A stretch of DNA of 64,000 bases from Parus major (GCF_001522545.3 NC_031770.1:94278851-94342850); one strand, 5' to 3'; numbered from the stretch's first letter, positions 38,401-50,376 are shown. The notes: generated from the letters alone by a model not told the origin. Made by a program: numbers and translations.

Positions 38401-41400
38401 TTCAAATGTATCATTTTTCCTTGGCTTACCTGCTGTTGTTCCTTCTGCAATTTGAGGATCCGTATGCCCATGAGAAAATCCAGGCATCTTGAAGGCTAAT
38501 GACTGCAGTAGCAATCAGCAGCCAACTGAAGCTTAGACAAATTATAACTTCCCTCAGATTTGCAGACAAGTGAGTTTCATATGGGTTTTCAGGGAATTTT
38601 AGGAATGAGAAAGGAGCTCATTCCTTGCTTTTTGTTCTTTTACTGGAAATGTTTATTTTGGCTTCATTTAATGGATTCTTGCCAACTCCTGGAGAACATC
38701 CTGGAGATCTTGAGTGGTGAATTTAAATATGGTTTTCATTTTCTTACAGTAATAGGATATTGTGTAATTGAAATTATGAAGAGGGGTGACAATAGTATCC
38801 TTCCACTTGGACATATTTTGTCTGCCCTTGTAGGAGAGGCAGTAAGGCAGTGGACACAACTCATTCAAAAGCCGATTCTTTTTCATTTCAGTGTTCTGCT
38901 CACTTCCAGCGTTTTTTAGTCAGTATTCACCAAAATGCAACTTTCAGGACAAACAACTTCTATGAAATGTATGAAACTGGCTATTCTATGTGATATTTGG
39001 GGAACATTTTTTCTTGTTTGCATCTTCTACTTCATAAAGTTTGTCAAATTTTTATCTCACTATCCATAACTGAATCAAGAAATGAATTTATTTTTTTAAT
39101 GATTAGTTTATGTCAGCATTTTTTAGATGACTGGAGAGAAACTCCAGGAAACCATACTGATTAACAAATATTGAGTGAAAAGGATGGCAAAGTCTAAAAA
39201 AACAAACAAACCCACACATTCAAAAGCTCAGGAATATCCATTAATAAAAATTTTGATAACTTAGACTACATTTTGGCAATACTTACATAAATATCCCTAA
39301 CAAATTATTTATTATCATTGATTAATTCATTAAAATTAAAATTTTTCATATTTTCTCATTATTGGGTTCTTGAAGGCAATTTTTATAGCTTTTTACTCAG
39401 TTTTCCAATTTTAATTTTTTTAACACATAATGTCATAAATTAATTGATTGTTTTAGGCTTTATATGATCTGTGCAGAGACGTGTAGGTATCAGCTGTCAC
39501 TCATATTAAAGTTTTATTATATGTCATGTTGGATTGTTGTGTTGAGTTAGGCTTTATCTTGCTTCCTCACAAAGTATCTTCTTGATTCTGCTATGCATAT
39601 TCTCTGAAATACAGGTTTTAATATCCATTATCAAAAATCACACAATTAAATTATACTCCCCAATGAAGGTTTTCTCTTCATTAATCATTTAATTTTGTTT
39701 CTTACAAGCCATCTTGGTAGCCTTTATTTTTAACCTAAATATTAGCCATGTGTGCCAGTTTTGAGTCCATTGGTCTAATTGTCCCTTAGTCCACCTTCGT
39801 CTTTCCTTTGTTTTCTCTTGGTGACTGTTTAATTGTTACTGTCAAAGAAGTGAAGCCTGTGTAACAATATAACTTGTTAGAGAAAGCTGAGCTAGTTACT
39901 TCAGTAGGGACAGTAAAGTGTCTTTACAAGACTTATGGCTGTGGTGTGGCTGGTAGCACTTATTCTCATGGATACCCTGGTGCATGTACTTGTGTCCAGC
40001 GGCTTGCCCAGTCCTGTGGAAGAAGTGTAACCCAAGGAATGCGGGGAGACTTAGAAAGGGAGAATATGGTGAACTGGGGACATAAAAACAGGCTTTTTAT
40101 GAGGATATTGGATAGAAATCTTTGTAAAACCAAGAAAGATCAGTTTGGCTGCTCATGGAACCACTTGATTCCCCACGTCACTGCAGATTTTTCAAATTTA
40201 TCAATATGTATAGAGTAAATAAATTCCATTTATCAAACTGACTTGTGAATTTCTCCAAGAAATAAAGGCAATTTTGAGAAGTTGGTTTTCCTTTACCTTT
40301 GGTGACTATTTGCAATGTCTTAATATCAGAGAATGATCATTAAGTTACTTGTACATAATAGCTTCTAATCTGTTTGTAGTTACCTAAGATGTCCTATTTG
40401 CTTATCTAAGGGCAACAGTGTGCTTTCAATATTCATTTGGAATTTTCTTGCTATTCCATTATTTGTTAATTAACATCAGTGTCCTGAAATGTTGTGAGTT
40501 GCACTCTATTGCTATTTGATGGCAGATGTCATAATTTTAAAAGCCTATCTTCATCCTGGTTTTATTTTACCTTCTCAGATTTTTACAATTTATAAAGTCT
40601 GATTTTTACTGATTTCTCTATCTTTCAGGATTTTTATTTTTTCTATCTTTAATGGCTATTTTGCCAAGATATGCTTTAATCTTACTTTCTTGCTTATGGT
40701 GTTCTTTTTCAGTTCTTTTGGACTCTTGACCTCTCACATCTGTGCTTCTTAGGCTGGTGGTCTGCCATTTATTTGCATTTTGTCATTTATGCTCCTTTCA
40801 GCATCCTTCCCCTTTTCTGTTCATTTATTCTCTTTTAGACCTTAGCTTTGTGAACAGTACATCAAGTGGGGGTGCAAAATTACAGAACAGGGGCTCTGAA
40901 CACTCCAAAGTATTTTACAGCCAGTTAATTCACACGTGTATTTTCAGAGGGTATACTCACTAGCATAAGGCTTGTTCATCCGTAAGTACAGTTTGCTTTT
41001 AAGGTTTTCTCATTTTTGTCCTTATCCTTTCAGTACTGGTCTGACCAACAAACTTCTAAACAATCCCTATTGACACACACCACATTTCCATCCCTGACTG
41101 GAGGTATGGTTGCTTCTGTTCTGCATGTGCCCCTGCCTCTTCTCACAGTCTGCTGGGGCTTGTCATGGTGCAAAAGCTCTTGAGATCCTGCAGGCAGAGC
41201 AAGGTGGAGGTCCCCATGTGTGGCACACCCAGCTAGGCACGGGTGACCTGTGCTAGCTAAGCTGTTGATTGCTGGAGTAGAACTGGATTTCAGTAGTGCT
41301 CATGTTAAATCCTGGGTACATACTAAAGCGGTTTGCTGAGTTCAGTCTTGACCAAGTTTTGAGTCATTGACAGGTCACCTATTTTGTTTGATCACCTATT

Positions 41401-41949
41401 TTTACAGATACCCTTAGTTTCCAATTTAATGTGAATACATTCAAATTGTATTTTTTAGGACAGTGACATCTCTTCATTCTAGCCATTTTGTGTATTTACA
41501 AATGAACTTAAATAATTATGGTGATTTTATGGATTTGCCTATGTGTGTGTATGGAAAGATTTCTACTTGACTCTAAAATCTGACCTTACTACGGGTAGTG
41601 TTATTTAAAATTTATGATGCTCACTTGGTTTTTAAATTAATCCCCTTAAATGGTTTAAAATACATTTATTGACACACACTCAATCTGACCTCTCATCTGA
41701 CCCACCCCAGTAAGCTACTGTTATGTTACAATTAAGCTACTGAAATAAATTCATGAGGCTGCTTTGAAAATTCAGATATTCATGAAGCATTTGTGTTGTA
41801 TTTTTATATTCCTTTTGTGGGATGATGACCAAGGACTCAGGCAAGGGCTAAGGCTTTCTGTTTGCACAATACACTGCATTTTACATTATCTTTGTGTATG
41901 GAAATGTGGATATTTGATGTTGGCTGAAGGATGAGGTCCTGTGGAGACA
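32413..41949. other. Long AT-rich non-coding stretch, no gene seen
   Basis: About 9.5 kb without a recognised repeat or gene. An AT-only tract lies at about 36380-36445. A homeodomain-motif-rich patch at 35020-35170 and open frames of 119 codons (38560-38919, plus) and 114 codons (39874-40218, plus) are discussed elsewhere; neither frame resembles a known family. The relative lack of young repeats over this length is notable. Confidence 0.5.
33301..33336. repeat. 18-bp tandem duplication (two copies)
   Basis: TTACCTAAG recurs at 33301 and 33319 with similar sequence after each. Small local duplication. Confidence 0.7.
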
Positions 41950-42603
41950 GGATGCACCTGAGATGGGATGAAAAGCCGGACATGAACCAACAGTGTGCAC
42001 TTGAAGCCCAGAAAGCCAACCACACCCTGGGCTGAATACAAAGCAGCGTGGCCAGGAGGGCAACGGAGGGGATTCAGCCCCTCTACTCCACTCTAGTGAG
42101 AGTGCTAGTGCAGCTGGAGTGCTGCTTCCAGCTCTGAGCTCCCCAGCGCAAGAAAGATGTGGACCCATTAGAAGAGGTCCAGAATGGGGCTACATAGATG
42201 ATCAGAGGGCTGGAACACCTCTCCTGTTAACACAGGCTGAGGGAGTTGGGGTTGTTCAGCCTGAAGAGAAAAGTCTGGGGTGTAGGGAAATTGTAGAGTT
42301 GCCTTCCAGTGCCTAAAGGGGACTTACAAGAAAGAAGAGCAATTTTTACATGGATCTGTAGTGATAAGGGTTGATGGTTTTAATCTAACAGAGATTTAGA
42401 TTAGAGATTAAGAAGAAATTCTTTACTGTGAGGGTGGTGAGGCATTAGAAAAGCTTTCCTAGAGAAGTTGTGGATCCCCCAGCACTGGAAGTGTTTAAGA
42501 CCAGGCTGATGGGGCTTTGAGCAGCCTGATCTAGTGGGTGGTATACCTGTGTGTGGCAGGGGTGTTGGAATTAGATGAACTTTCAGGTCTCTCTACAAAG
42601 CTA
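41950..42603 (+). mobile_element. CR1 LINE, 3' part (plus strand)
   Basis: Blocks in CR1 order are visible: GATGAAAAGCCGGACATGA, GTGTGCACTTGAAGCCCAGA, a GTGCTGCTTCCAGCTCTG block, GTTGTTCAGCCTGAAGAGAA, CTTTACTGTGAGGGTGGTGA and GAAGTTGTGGATCCCCCAG. It covers the C-terminal end of ORF2 and the 3' untranslated part. It is well diverged with several indels, and the 3' terminal 8-bp repeats are not recognisable. The 95- and 65-codon open frames inside are not collinear with ORF2 along their length and are not genes. Confidence 0.93.
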
Positions 42604-44202
42604 ACTTTCAGCATGCATGTATAAAAATTACAACTTCTTTATTCACCGGTAAATAATCGGGACATACTACCATATTTTGGCATACTATACTGATGTTTTA
42701 AGTCCTGAGGAATGTGCAGTGTCTTTTAGTAATTAAATAATTTCTTAATTTTAGAATAATTAAAAATACTTACAGTAATTTCTCTATTGGTGATTGAGAG
42801 CATTTTATAGTAGAAAGCAGTGTTTGCCTAGAAAATAAAAAAAAAAATATACGGGCCAAATCCTATTGCTGGTCTTCCATGATCTTACCTAATTTGAGAA
42901 CAGGCTGCAGAGCAATGAACATTTTTAGTATTATAAATCTGTATTCTTTTCAGTCTCAGATTTAAGAATTGTTTTGGCATTACTGAAATTCATGATGGGA
43001 ATCATGTAGTGTAGGAGAGCACCATTTGCATCTATCTATATGTTGCTTGTTGCAATCTTATTTTTCCTGCTCACACAAGCTTCCTTAAAATAATCAGCTT
43101 AAACTCACTAATTCCATGTGGATATGATATTTACTTCCCTTTGGCCCTAGGGTGGATTTGCCATCTTAAGGAAGGTTACCCCCATTGCAGTGTCATCAAT
43201 ATCTTCCAGAAGAATTCTGTTGGTTTCTTCTCTGTGAAGAAGTGACAATCCCTGGCTGTAGGCTATGTTATTGTTTCAGTAGGGATGATGTTCGTCTCAT
43301 TTTGCTTATTTTTTTCTCTCCAAACTAGTCCTGTCTCAAAATGTATGAAAACAAGCCAATAGAAAAGTATAAAACAAGCACGCAAAAATGTTGTTTTATC
43401 TGGAAGAAACAAACAAAACCTGTAGGAAAATATCCATCTTGAGACTGTCTAAGTACTGCAGAGTAAAAATCTCAGCATTATAGTGGGGAAAAAAAAGTAG
43501 GAGTATGTCTTCTTGTGTTGTGAATTGGCTGTCCTGTTTTGGCATTCTGTGCCAATGATATGAATAATGCAAACTATAAACGGAAGACTTATTTCTGAAT
43601 TCATGTGGGACAAATTTAAATATTCAGAAAAATACTCACACTTTTATTTCTGCCTACATAATCTGGGATGCTTTTCACATGTAAACCTAACATGATTCTC
43701 CAACATAATGGTCCAATTAAAAAAATTAAAAAAAGCTCTTTTTGTACATGAAATATGAATTATCCCTAATTTAACATTGAGAGGACTGAGTCAGAAATGT
43801 TGAAAGGCCTTTCTTAGGGGTATGTTCAAATGAAAATCTACCATATGCAATAAAGGCATAATAAGTGACATTTTGTGGTTGTTATTATAAAGGAAAAAAA
43901 CCAACTAAACAAGGAAGCAAACAAGACCAGAGGCAACTTATGTTGGGCTAGGTGTAGGTGACTATGCAGACACCTGCGGAAATACTTTAGTAGAGAAAAG
44001 TTAGGAAAAGCAGGAGAGAAGACATTAGTGGAGATAGTCAAGGTGGAAACCTGCTGCATCAAACAAAGACTTTTTCATTTAAGAGATAATTTATCTTTTG
44101 GGGAATGCTCATTTTTATTTAGGACATCTGACTCTATAATTTTTACAACTTGAGATATATTAAGTTGAGAAGTTGAACAAGCAAATTCAGGATCAAAATT
44201 AG

Positions 44203-44230
44203 AATTATATCATTATATAATGATATAATT
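44203..44230. repeat. Perfect 28-bp palindrome
   Basis: The left half AATTATATCATTAT is followed at once by its exact reverse complement, with no spacer. The bases are almost all A and T, with one C and one G. It could extrude as a cruciform. Confidence 0.95.
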
Positions 44231-45655
44231 TGCAGTTCTTGAAAAACTCTGGCAACAGACCCTTTAAATGTAGGTGAGCTTTATAGCTAAAAATGTAAGT
44301 TACACTTACAGTAGCCACTCGCTGTTTGTATGTTTAGGTAACAGTTGCATACACATTAGGTATGCCTATTTGCTAATTTCCATAGTTTTAAAAATTAGAC
44401 TTTTGTGTACACTAGGATTGTATGTTTATGATGCTGGTGATGGCATGCATGACACAATTGTGATAGTTTTGAGTCTTAGTTTTCACTTGTATTTCACTCC
44501 CGCCAGCTAAAATTTTTCAGGGATATATTTTTGAATGATAAGGTTATCACTGAATATGCTTGGAGAAAATGCTGGTGGAACAAGCATAGTTCTAGTTGTT
44601 TAACTGGGGTTAGTAACTGGCTTCACAGCTCTTCTTTTACGCTGGGAAGATATCCTTACAAAGTATGTGTGACTTGAACATGTCTGAAGAAAGTGAAAAC
44701 TATTTGTTGTCCTCTTTACCTGATCTTCACAATTAGGAATGTTCAGCTGCGACAAACCTAAGCTGGTTGGATACTATGTGGAGAGAACATAAAGTTGATC
44801 TAGGGAGGCCTGTAATTTATGAACAGGCTGTGAGACATTAACTTTCCCATTCATTGCTCTTTCTGCCCTTTTGTACCATTTTTATACCAGTTTTTGTACC
44901 AAACAAAGACTAGTTTCCTCTTTGTTTAGTGCCTCTTTCTGTCTTACTCACTCTTGTTTGGTGGTGAGGCTGGCCTTTGCCTATAATCATATCATAATGC
45001 CAACTTCTGATTTCCTCACTTGTTTTATTGTTTTATTTTAGCTTGTTTTATTTCAAATAATGTTTTTGGAAGTTTTATTTTTGAATGGGTTAATTGTTTT
45101 TTAAAAAAGCTTCCCTATAGTTCAGTTCTAATACATGGTAGGTGTTAACCCAAAATTGCTATTGCAGCATTTTTCTTTCATGATGCTGCTTTAGGATATA
45201 TCTTGCGTGAGCAGCACCTTTAAAGGGTGGTTAATCTCTGAGTTCTTTGGGGATCGCTATCTTTGTTCACTGAAACTTCAGGGAGGTTAGTATAAATATA
45301 TTCTAATCTTAGGGATTTCATTAAAGTATCTAGAATTTGGTGTGATGAATTTATCTCTGTACCTCTGTACAGACAGAGCAAGGGATTTTGGTCCATAATT
45401 AAGATTCTAGTTATTGTGTGCAATGTACAATCAGTAAATCCACTTAGCAGGAGGATTAGTAGTCCCTTTTCTACCTACATAACTTCTAAAAGATTTGTTC
45501 ATATTGCTTTTGACTGTAAAACACACTGAAACTGTTAAAAAACAACAGTTACAGTTCTAAGGTATGTTGAATACATATAATAGAAAATGAAAAATTAATT
45601 TCTTAAATTCAGTAATTTCTTATTTAACTAACAATTGCATTTTATAAGATATAGG

Positions 45656-45793
45656 CTTTTATTTTTATTGATTTTTATTGATATTTTAAAATATTTGTAA
45701 TTTTTTTTTATTTTCTTTTTGCTTTTATAACTGTTGTTTCTACCCTTTATCAAATGCTTAATTATGCTGAAAATATTTTTTTTTTTAAAGTAT
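45656..45793 (+). repeat. T-rich tract with 10-bp tandem unit
   Basis: ATTTTTATTG occurs twice in tandem at 45661-45680 inside a longer T-rich, A-interrupted tract that ends in a T run near 45776-45786. Low complexity only. Confidence 0.75.
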
Positions 45794-46973
45794 AAATAAA
45801 TGTCTGTCAGAAGGGCAAGGAGTTCATCAGTTAGCTGTCACTGTCATGGATGCCCTGGAACCTGCAAATTTATCCCTCATCTGTTTTAACCTTACTGCCT
45901 AATACTAAATAATCTGTTCTAAGTTCTCCCTCAAGCCAGTGTTTCCAAAACCTGCTTTTTAAAGGGTTTTTAATAAGAATACACTTATACCACCAAGCTT
46001 GTTTCCATATGCTCGGCGCTCATATTTTATGTAGAGACACCTGGCTGAAAAAATGAGAATACAATTGCCTTTTTTTCCTAGCATGTTAGACCAACTGAAT
46101 CTCCTTGCAGGTTTATTTCAGAATTTTACTGTAAGTTAACTTGAACAGGTTTCTATTATCTGACTCCCAAAACTCCTCTCTTATCCACTGCTGATGGAGT
46201 AGAGAAATGGTTGATAGGAGTTATTTGGTCCCATGTACTCTTAGTTGGGACATAGCTTGTTCTTGACTGCTGTATCCTTAATTTTATGTTACAATCTTAA
46301 ATATTTTTTAGTGTAAAAAAGACACTTCAGACTGTTATTTTGCTACCTGGTTTATCCTTCAGCTCTTATGACCGTAGACAGAGCAATTTTAGAGAGGCAA
46401 TTATCTATCATATCCTTTATCTTCTGCATGGTGTGAGCCAATCCTATGACACTTGGATGAAAGCAAGAATGGAACATGGAGGAGAAGCTTTCACTTACAG
46501 ACTGACAGGCAATTTATGAACTTAGAAGTGGCTTTTACAAGTAAAATTAGAACCAAGAATTTTTACAATTACACCATATTTTTCTCTTTTTTTTGAGTAA
46601 TTTCAAAATTATTTGAAACAATTTTCTAATATATACACTGCCTCCAGTAAGAACATAGCAAGTGAAATCTAATGCCTAAAAAATCCAAAGGAGTCCACAG
46701 AACTGATTTCAAACGTGGAGTTCCAGTCTTCATGTACACTTAGAGGTCCTTACACAGAGAGCTGAAGTGACTGACCTGGTCTTATCATAGCAGTGTGGTG
46801 CTCTCACTGGACAAAATTTTCCGTATGATAAACTGATCTTTCTAACTGACCATGTGATAACAGCTTATCTTTTTTCACTCTCCTAACTATATCATAAAAG
46901 TCTTAGCTACTTTACTTTGTGTCTGTTCTATATATGTGTATTTTTCTGTGGGAGAAAAATATAGATATACACC

Positions 46974-47000
46974 CACGTACGTGTGTGTGCGTGCATGTAT
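46974..47000. repeat. 27-bp alternating purine-pyrimidine run (Z-DNA prone)
   Basis: Every step from 46974 to 47000 alternates pyrimidine and purine, mostly CG, TG and TA steps around ACGTACGTGTGTGTGCG. Such runs favour Z-DNA under torsion. It is also a small (TG)n microsatellite. Confidence 0.85.
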
Positions 47001-47439
47001 TGGAAATGTTACAGTCTCCTACTGAAACTGCAGGACCGGTCATTTGGTATGTTCATTTCTTATTTTCTGGGGGAGAATGGCAAGAGTTGGTGCTTATTTT
47101 GGCTTTGTAGATACTGATAATTCAAAATTATATTGTAACCTAACCAAACTAGTTAGGAATTGGTTTGAGGCTTTATCAGGGAAAGGAATCCAGTAAATGA
47201 TATAAGTAATATAAATAACTTTAAGTTGAAATAGCAACTTAAAAATGTTTAAAAATCATATTTTTTCCACATGCAAGAGCTTTCTTCAGTTCTTCATCAA
47301 CTGTCCATTTTCAGATAACAAATTGTATTAACCTATAAGTTTTAAGAAACATTTGCAGTTTTTCCAAATCTGGAAATATTCTCAGTCACTTTTCTTTCAC
47401 TTGCTCAGTCACATGATGATGGGTATTCAAGCCCCTTGG

Positions 47440-48243
47440 AGAAGGTAAAAAGCAGGATCCTGACTTCAGGGTTCTGGCAAGCAGAATTTGGGCTGTTTAG
47501 AGATCAGCTTGAAAGAATCCCATAGGATACATACAAATCCTGGAGAGAAGAGGGGTCTAGGAGAGATCTCCTCACTGATTTTCAAGGATGGCCTCCCCTA
47601 AGCTCAAGAATAGTACATCCCAACAAACAAAGACAGCAGGAGACCTGCATGATGGAGGAGTTCTCACTGAACTCAACTACAGAAAGGAAGCATGCAAGAG
47701 GTAAAAGCAGGGACAGGTATCCTGGGAGGAATGTAGAGATACTGTATCATCATGTAGGAATTGGGTTATGAAAACCAAAGGCTACCTGGAGTTGAATCTC
47801 AAGGGGCACAAATGGTAACAGAGAAGAATTCTACAGGTCCATCAGCAGCAAAAGGACACTGCTGAGTGGGACAAATTATCTGATGGAGAGTTTGGAAAAG
47901 GCTGAGGTACTCAGTGTCTTCTTCACCTATAATGGTCTAATGCATCTGCAAACCCAGGTGTCCCATGCCAGTGGGAAAATCTGGAGCAAGAAGGACTTTG
48001 ACCTGTTGGAGGAGGATTAGGTTATGGAACACTTCAACAGACCAGACATACACAAGTGGGCAGAAGCTCACAGAAGGTATTCAAAAGTGGTGAAGGAGCT
48101 GGCTGATGCAAGGCCTCTCCATATAATTTTTTTAAACATCATGGCAGCTGGGACTTGAGGAAGGCCTGTCTCTGAGAAGGGCAATAAACATGGATCCTTG
48201 GTGAGATCCTTGGAGTGGTAATAGAGCAAATTCACCTGGAATC
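47440..48243 (+). mobile_element. CR1 LINE, left part of a copy split by an LTR
   Basis: The sequence follows CR1 ORF2 between the endonuclease and the reverse transcriptase. In order there are matches to the GCAGAATTTGGGCTGTT block, the segment reading FYRSISSKR, the AAAAGGCTGAGGTACTCAGT block (KAEVL), a block reading GLDLLEED-like sequence, and finally ATCATGGCAGCTGGGAC and ATAGAGCAAATTCACCTGGA at the RT N-terminus. Stops and frameshifts are present throughout. The match ends abruptly at 48243, where the LTR begins, and resumes in register at 49066, so this and the piece at 49066-50310 are one old copy of about 2 kb. The left boundary is approximate because the match fades into AT-rich sequence. 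Confidence 0.88.
48239..48243. repeat. Left target-site duplication, GAATC
   Basis: The five bases GAATC directly precede the TG of the LTR and recur directly after its CA at 49066-49070. The host CR1 reads through this point with one copy removed. Confidence 0.9.
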
Positions 48244-48410
48244 TGACTCGATCCTCCCGAGAGTGGCTGGGCTAGCTCAGTGATGATGTTTCTCTTCACT
48301 CGGGTTTTAAGCCAGCATATGTTTGTGGGGTTCACTGATTTTCTTCAAGAATTCGACTCTATCAATCGACTAAAGAAATCAGGGGTGGACTCTCTCCCTG
48401 GTTTGCATTC

Positions 48411-48416
48411 CACAGT
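48411..48416 (-). promoter_or_regulatory. LTR polyadenylation signal AATAAA
   Basis: On the minus strand the sequence AGAAATAAACTGTGG contains a canonical AATAAA, in the position expected for the R region of the LTR. The exact base position may be off by one or two. Confidence 0.7.
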
Positions 48417-48649
48417 TTATTTCTGTGAAGGGGAATCCAAGGGACAAGAGACAAAGGATTTGGGGTCTTGGGGGGTCTCTTTTAACAGGGTTTCTCGGAG
48501 GGAGGGAACATCAGAGAAAGAACCAATTATTTTTCTCAGTTAGTACATCTTACAAACTTTCTACAAATCAAGGTTACACACACCAAGATAAGAAAGAACA
48601 GACACCAACTTCTTCAAATGCCCACAAAGGTGTAGGAGTATTCTCCACA

Positions 48650-48716
48650 GAGGGGCAGAGGGGGAGAGAGGGGGGGCTTGGTTTCCTTGTGGCAACACAA
48701 GGGGGAAAGAAAGGGA
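48650..48716 (+). repeat. Purine-rich tract inside the LTR
   Basis: G runs of four to seven are separated by A-containing linkers on the plus strand, so the LTR RNA sense would be pyrimidine-rich here. A second run of ten G lies at about 48962-48971. Confidence 0.7.
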
Positions 48717-49065
48717 AGGCAAGGTAAGCATGCCCTCCCAGTTTCCATAGCTCAGAGGCATTCTGGGATAGGAAAAATAGAGTTACAAACTTCCATGTTG
48801 GAAAGAGGGTCTCCTGGGCAAAAGAAATTTCAAGCAGCTGGAAATGCCAGCAGGGTCCTCTCTTTACTCCATCCGGCCTCTCGCTGTGGAGCTGAGGAGA
48901 AAAGCTTCAGTAACCATGGTAACTTGATGCCAGGTAAACAGTTAGGAGGAAAAGAAGCGGCGGGGGGGGGGAAATCACAACTAAAAGAGGGGAAAATATA
49001 TATTTCATGCTATCAACTACTAACTTAAACTAATTTAACAACATTCTAACAACTCTACCACAACA

Positions 49066-50310
49066 GAATCCACTTCCAAATGTGGTGGAGAAGGTGTTTG
49101 GAAGTACTCTGCAATGATATATAATGGGGAAATTTCACCTGACCAACATCTTAGTCATCCCTAATGAAATCATTGGATTGGTGGATGAGGGTCTAAGAGT
49201 GGATGTTAATCTTTCAGTAGCAAATTTTTTGCCACTGGCTCCTATCATAGTGTCATAGACAAATTGATGGAGTACGTACTTGATGAATGGGGAGGTGCAA
49301 TTTAAAACTTACCATAGTCAAAAGAGTTGTGATCTGTGGCATGAAGTCCAAGTTGAGGATGGTCACTAGTGCTATAGTGAGAAAATTAATAATGGATCCA
49401 GTCCTGTATACCATCTGATGTCTTGGATCTTGGGACAGAGAAAGCCCTCAAAAAGTTTGCAGATGGTACAAATCTGGGAAGACTGGCTGATAATATCAGA
49501 TGGCTGTGCTGCCTTTTGGGGGGACTGGCTGGAGAACAGGCTGATGTGAAGCTCAAGAAAGGGTAATGCACACAGTCCTGCAGCTGGGAAGGAATAACTC
49601 TAGACACCAGTAGAGGCTGGAGGCTGACAGGGTGGAAAGCAACTTCACAGAAAAGGACCAGATCCCACTGGTCACCAAAGTGAACGGAGCCAGCACTGCA
49701 GCCTTGTGGCTAAAGACAGCAGCTCTCTCAGCTGCATTAGCCAGAGCATTGCCAGCAGATGGAGGGAGGTGATCCTGACCCTCTGCTCAGCACTGCATTG
49801 TGAGGCAGCATTTGGAGTTATGTGCCCAGCCCTGTGCTCCACATTGCAGGAGAGATGTGGACATGCTGGAGCAAGTCCAACAAAGGCCCAAATAGATCAA
49901 GGAGATGGAGCATCTGGCATATGAGAAGAGGATGAGAGAGCTGTGACTGTAGAGCTAAAGAGAAGGCTCAGAGCAGTCTTACACCAATGTGGAAAAATTC
50001 CCAGCTGGCAGGTAGCAATGAAAACTGAGCCAGAGTGTTCTTAGAAGTGCCCAGTGAAAGAGGCAGTGAACAAAAATTGGAACATAGGAAATTCTGTTGA
50101 ATAAGGATAATTTTTTATTTTTCAGTGACACTGGAAAAGGACCCACATTGGTTTATGCAAGATTTCCATCATTGGCAATACTCTAAACCTGATTGCACAT
50201 GATCCTGAGCAGAGTAGCCTCATCTAATGGGAGGTGTTCCTGCCCATGGAGAGAAGAGTTGGGATTAGATGATCTTTAAGGTCCATTCCAACTGCTTAAC
50301 ATTCTATGAT
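49066..50310 (+). mobile_element. CR1 LINE, right part of the split copy, with decayed RT box
   Basis: The CR1 consensus resumes right after the LTR: GTGTTTGGAAGTACTCTGCA, GGGGAAATTTCACCTGACCA and GAAATCATTGGATTGGTGGA. The catalytic box reads F-A-D-G at 49456-49467, so the second catalytic Asp has been replaced by Gly, which would abolish reverse transcription even without the stops elsewhere. The C-terminal ORF2 blocks follow (GCCAGCACTGCAGCC, GAGGGAGGTGATCCTGACC, GCAGGAGAGATGTGGACATG). The 3' untranslated end finishes with GATGATCTTTAAGGTCCATT and ATTCTATGAT at 50301-50310. Small insertions of AT-rich sequence break the match near 50.0-50.15 kb. Confidence 0.92.
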
Positions 50311-50376
50311 TTGCATGGGGCTTTGAATTAGATGATCTCCAGAAGCCCCTTCCATCTTTAGTGCTTCAGTGTTTCT
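50311..50376 (+). mobile_element. Second CR1 3'-end scrap directly after the first
   Basis: Just after the ATTCTATGAT terminus comes GCATGGGGCTTTGAATTAGA, then TGATCTCCAGAAGCCCCTTC, a repeat of the last 50 or so bases of CR1 in a different subfamily flavour. It is either a tandem duplication of the tail or a very short independent insertion into the end of the first copy. Confidence 0.75.

Larger units (their letters stand above)
42604..47439. other. AT-rich non-coding DNA, no gene seen
   Basis: No supported gene. It holds the 28-bp palindrome at 44.2 kb, a T-rich tract at 45.65-45.79 kb and the alternating purine-pyrimidine run at 46.97 kb. Open frames do not exceed about 80 codons. Confidence 0.55.
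48244..49065 (-). mobile_element. Solo LTR of an endogenous retrovirus (ERVL-like), minus strand
   Basis: The 822-bp block has TG...CA ends on both strands; on its own strand it begins TGTTGTGGTAGAG and ends GGGAGGATCGAGTCA. A minus-strand AATAAA polyadenylation signal lies at about 48411-48416, roughly 170 bases before the 3' end, which fixes the orientation and places R and U5 on the left. It is flanked by the 5-bp duplication GAATC; in vertebrate ERVs a 5-bp duplication is typical of the ERVL class, while 4 and 6 bp suggest other classes. No internal retroviral genes are present, so the two LTRs of a provirus have recombined. It interrupts a CR1 copy and is therefore younger than it. The open frames inside (100 and 116 codons on plus) are antisense to the LTR and purine-rich, and are probably chance frames. 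Confidence 0.9.

Noticed and set aside
38560..38919. 119-codon plus-strand open frame
   Set aside because: No recognisable domain, no splice or promoter context and AT-rich codon use; consistent with chance.
39874..40218. 114-codon plus-strand open frame
   Set aside because: Does not resemble a known family; a Cys/Gly-rich stretch was considered, but there is no regular zinc-binding spacing.
48425..49028. Overlapping plus-strand open frames of 100 and 116 codons
   Set aside because: They lie antisense within the solo LTR and reflect its purine-rich composition; no domain is visible.
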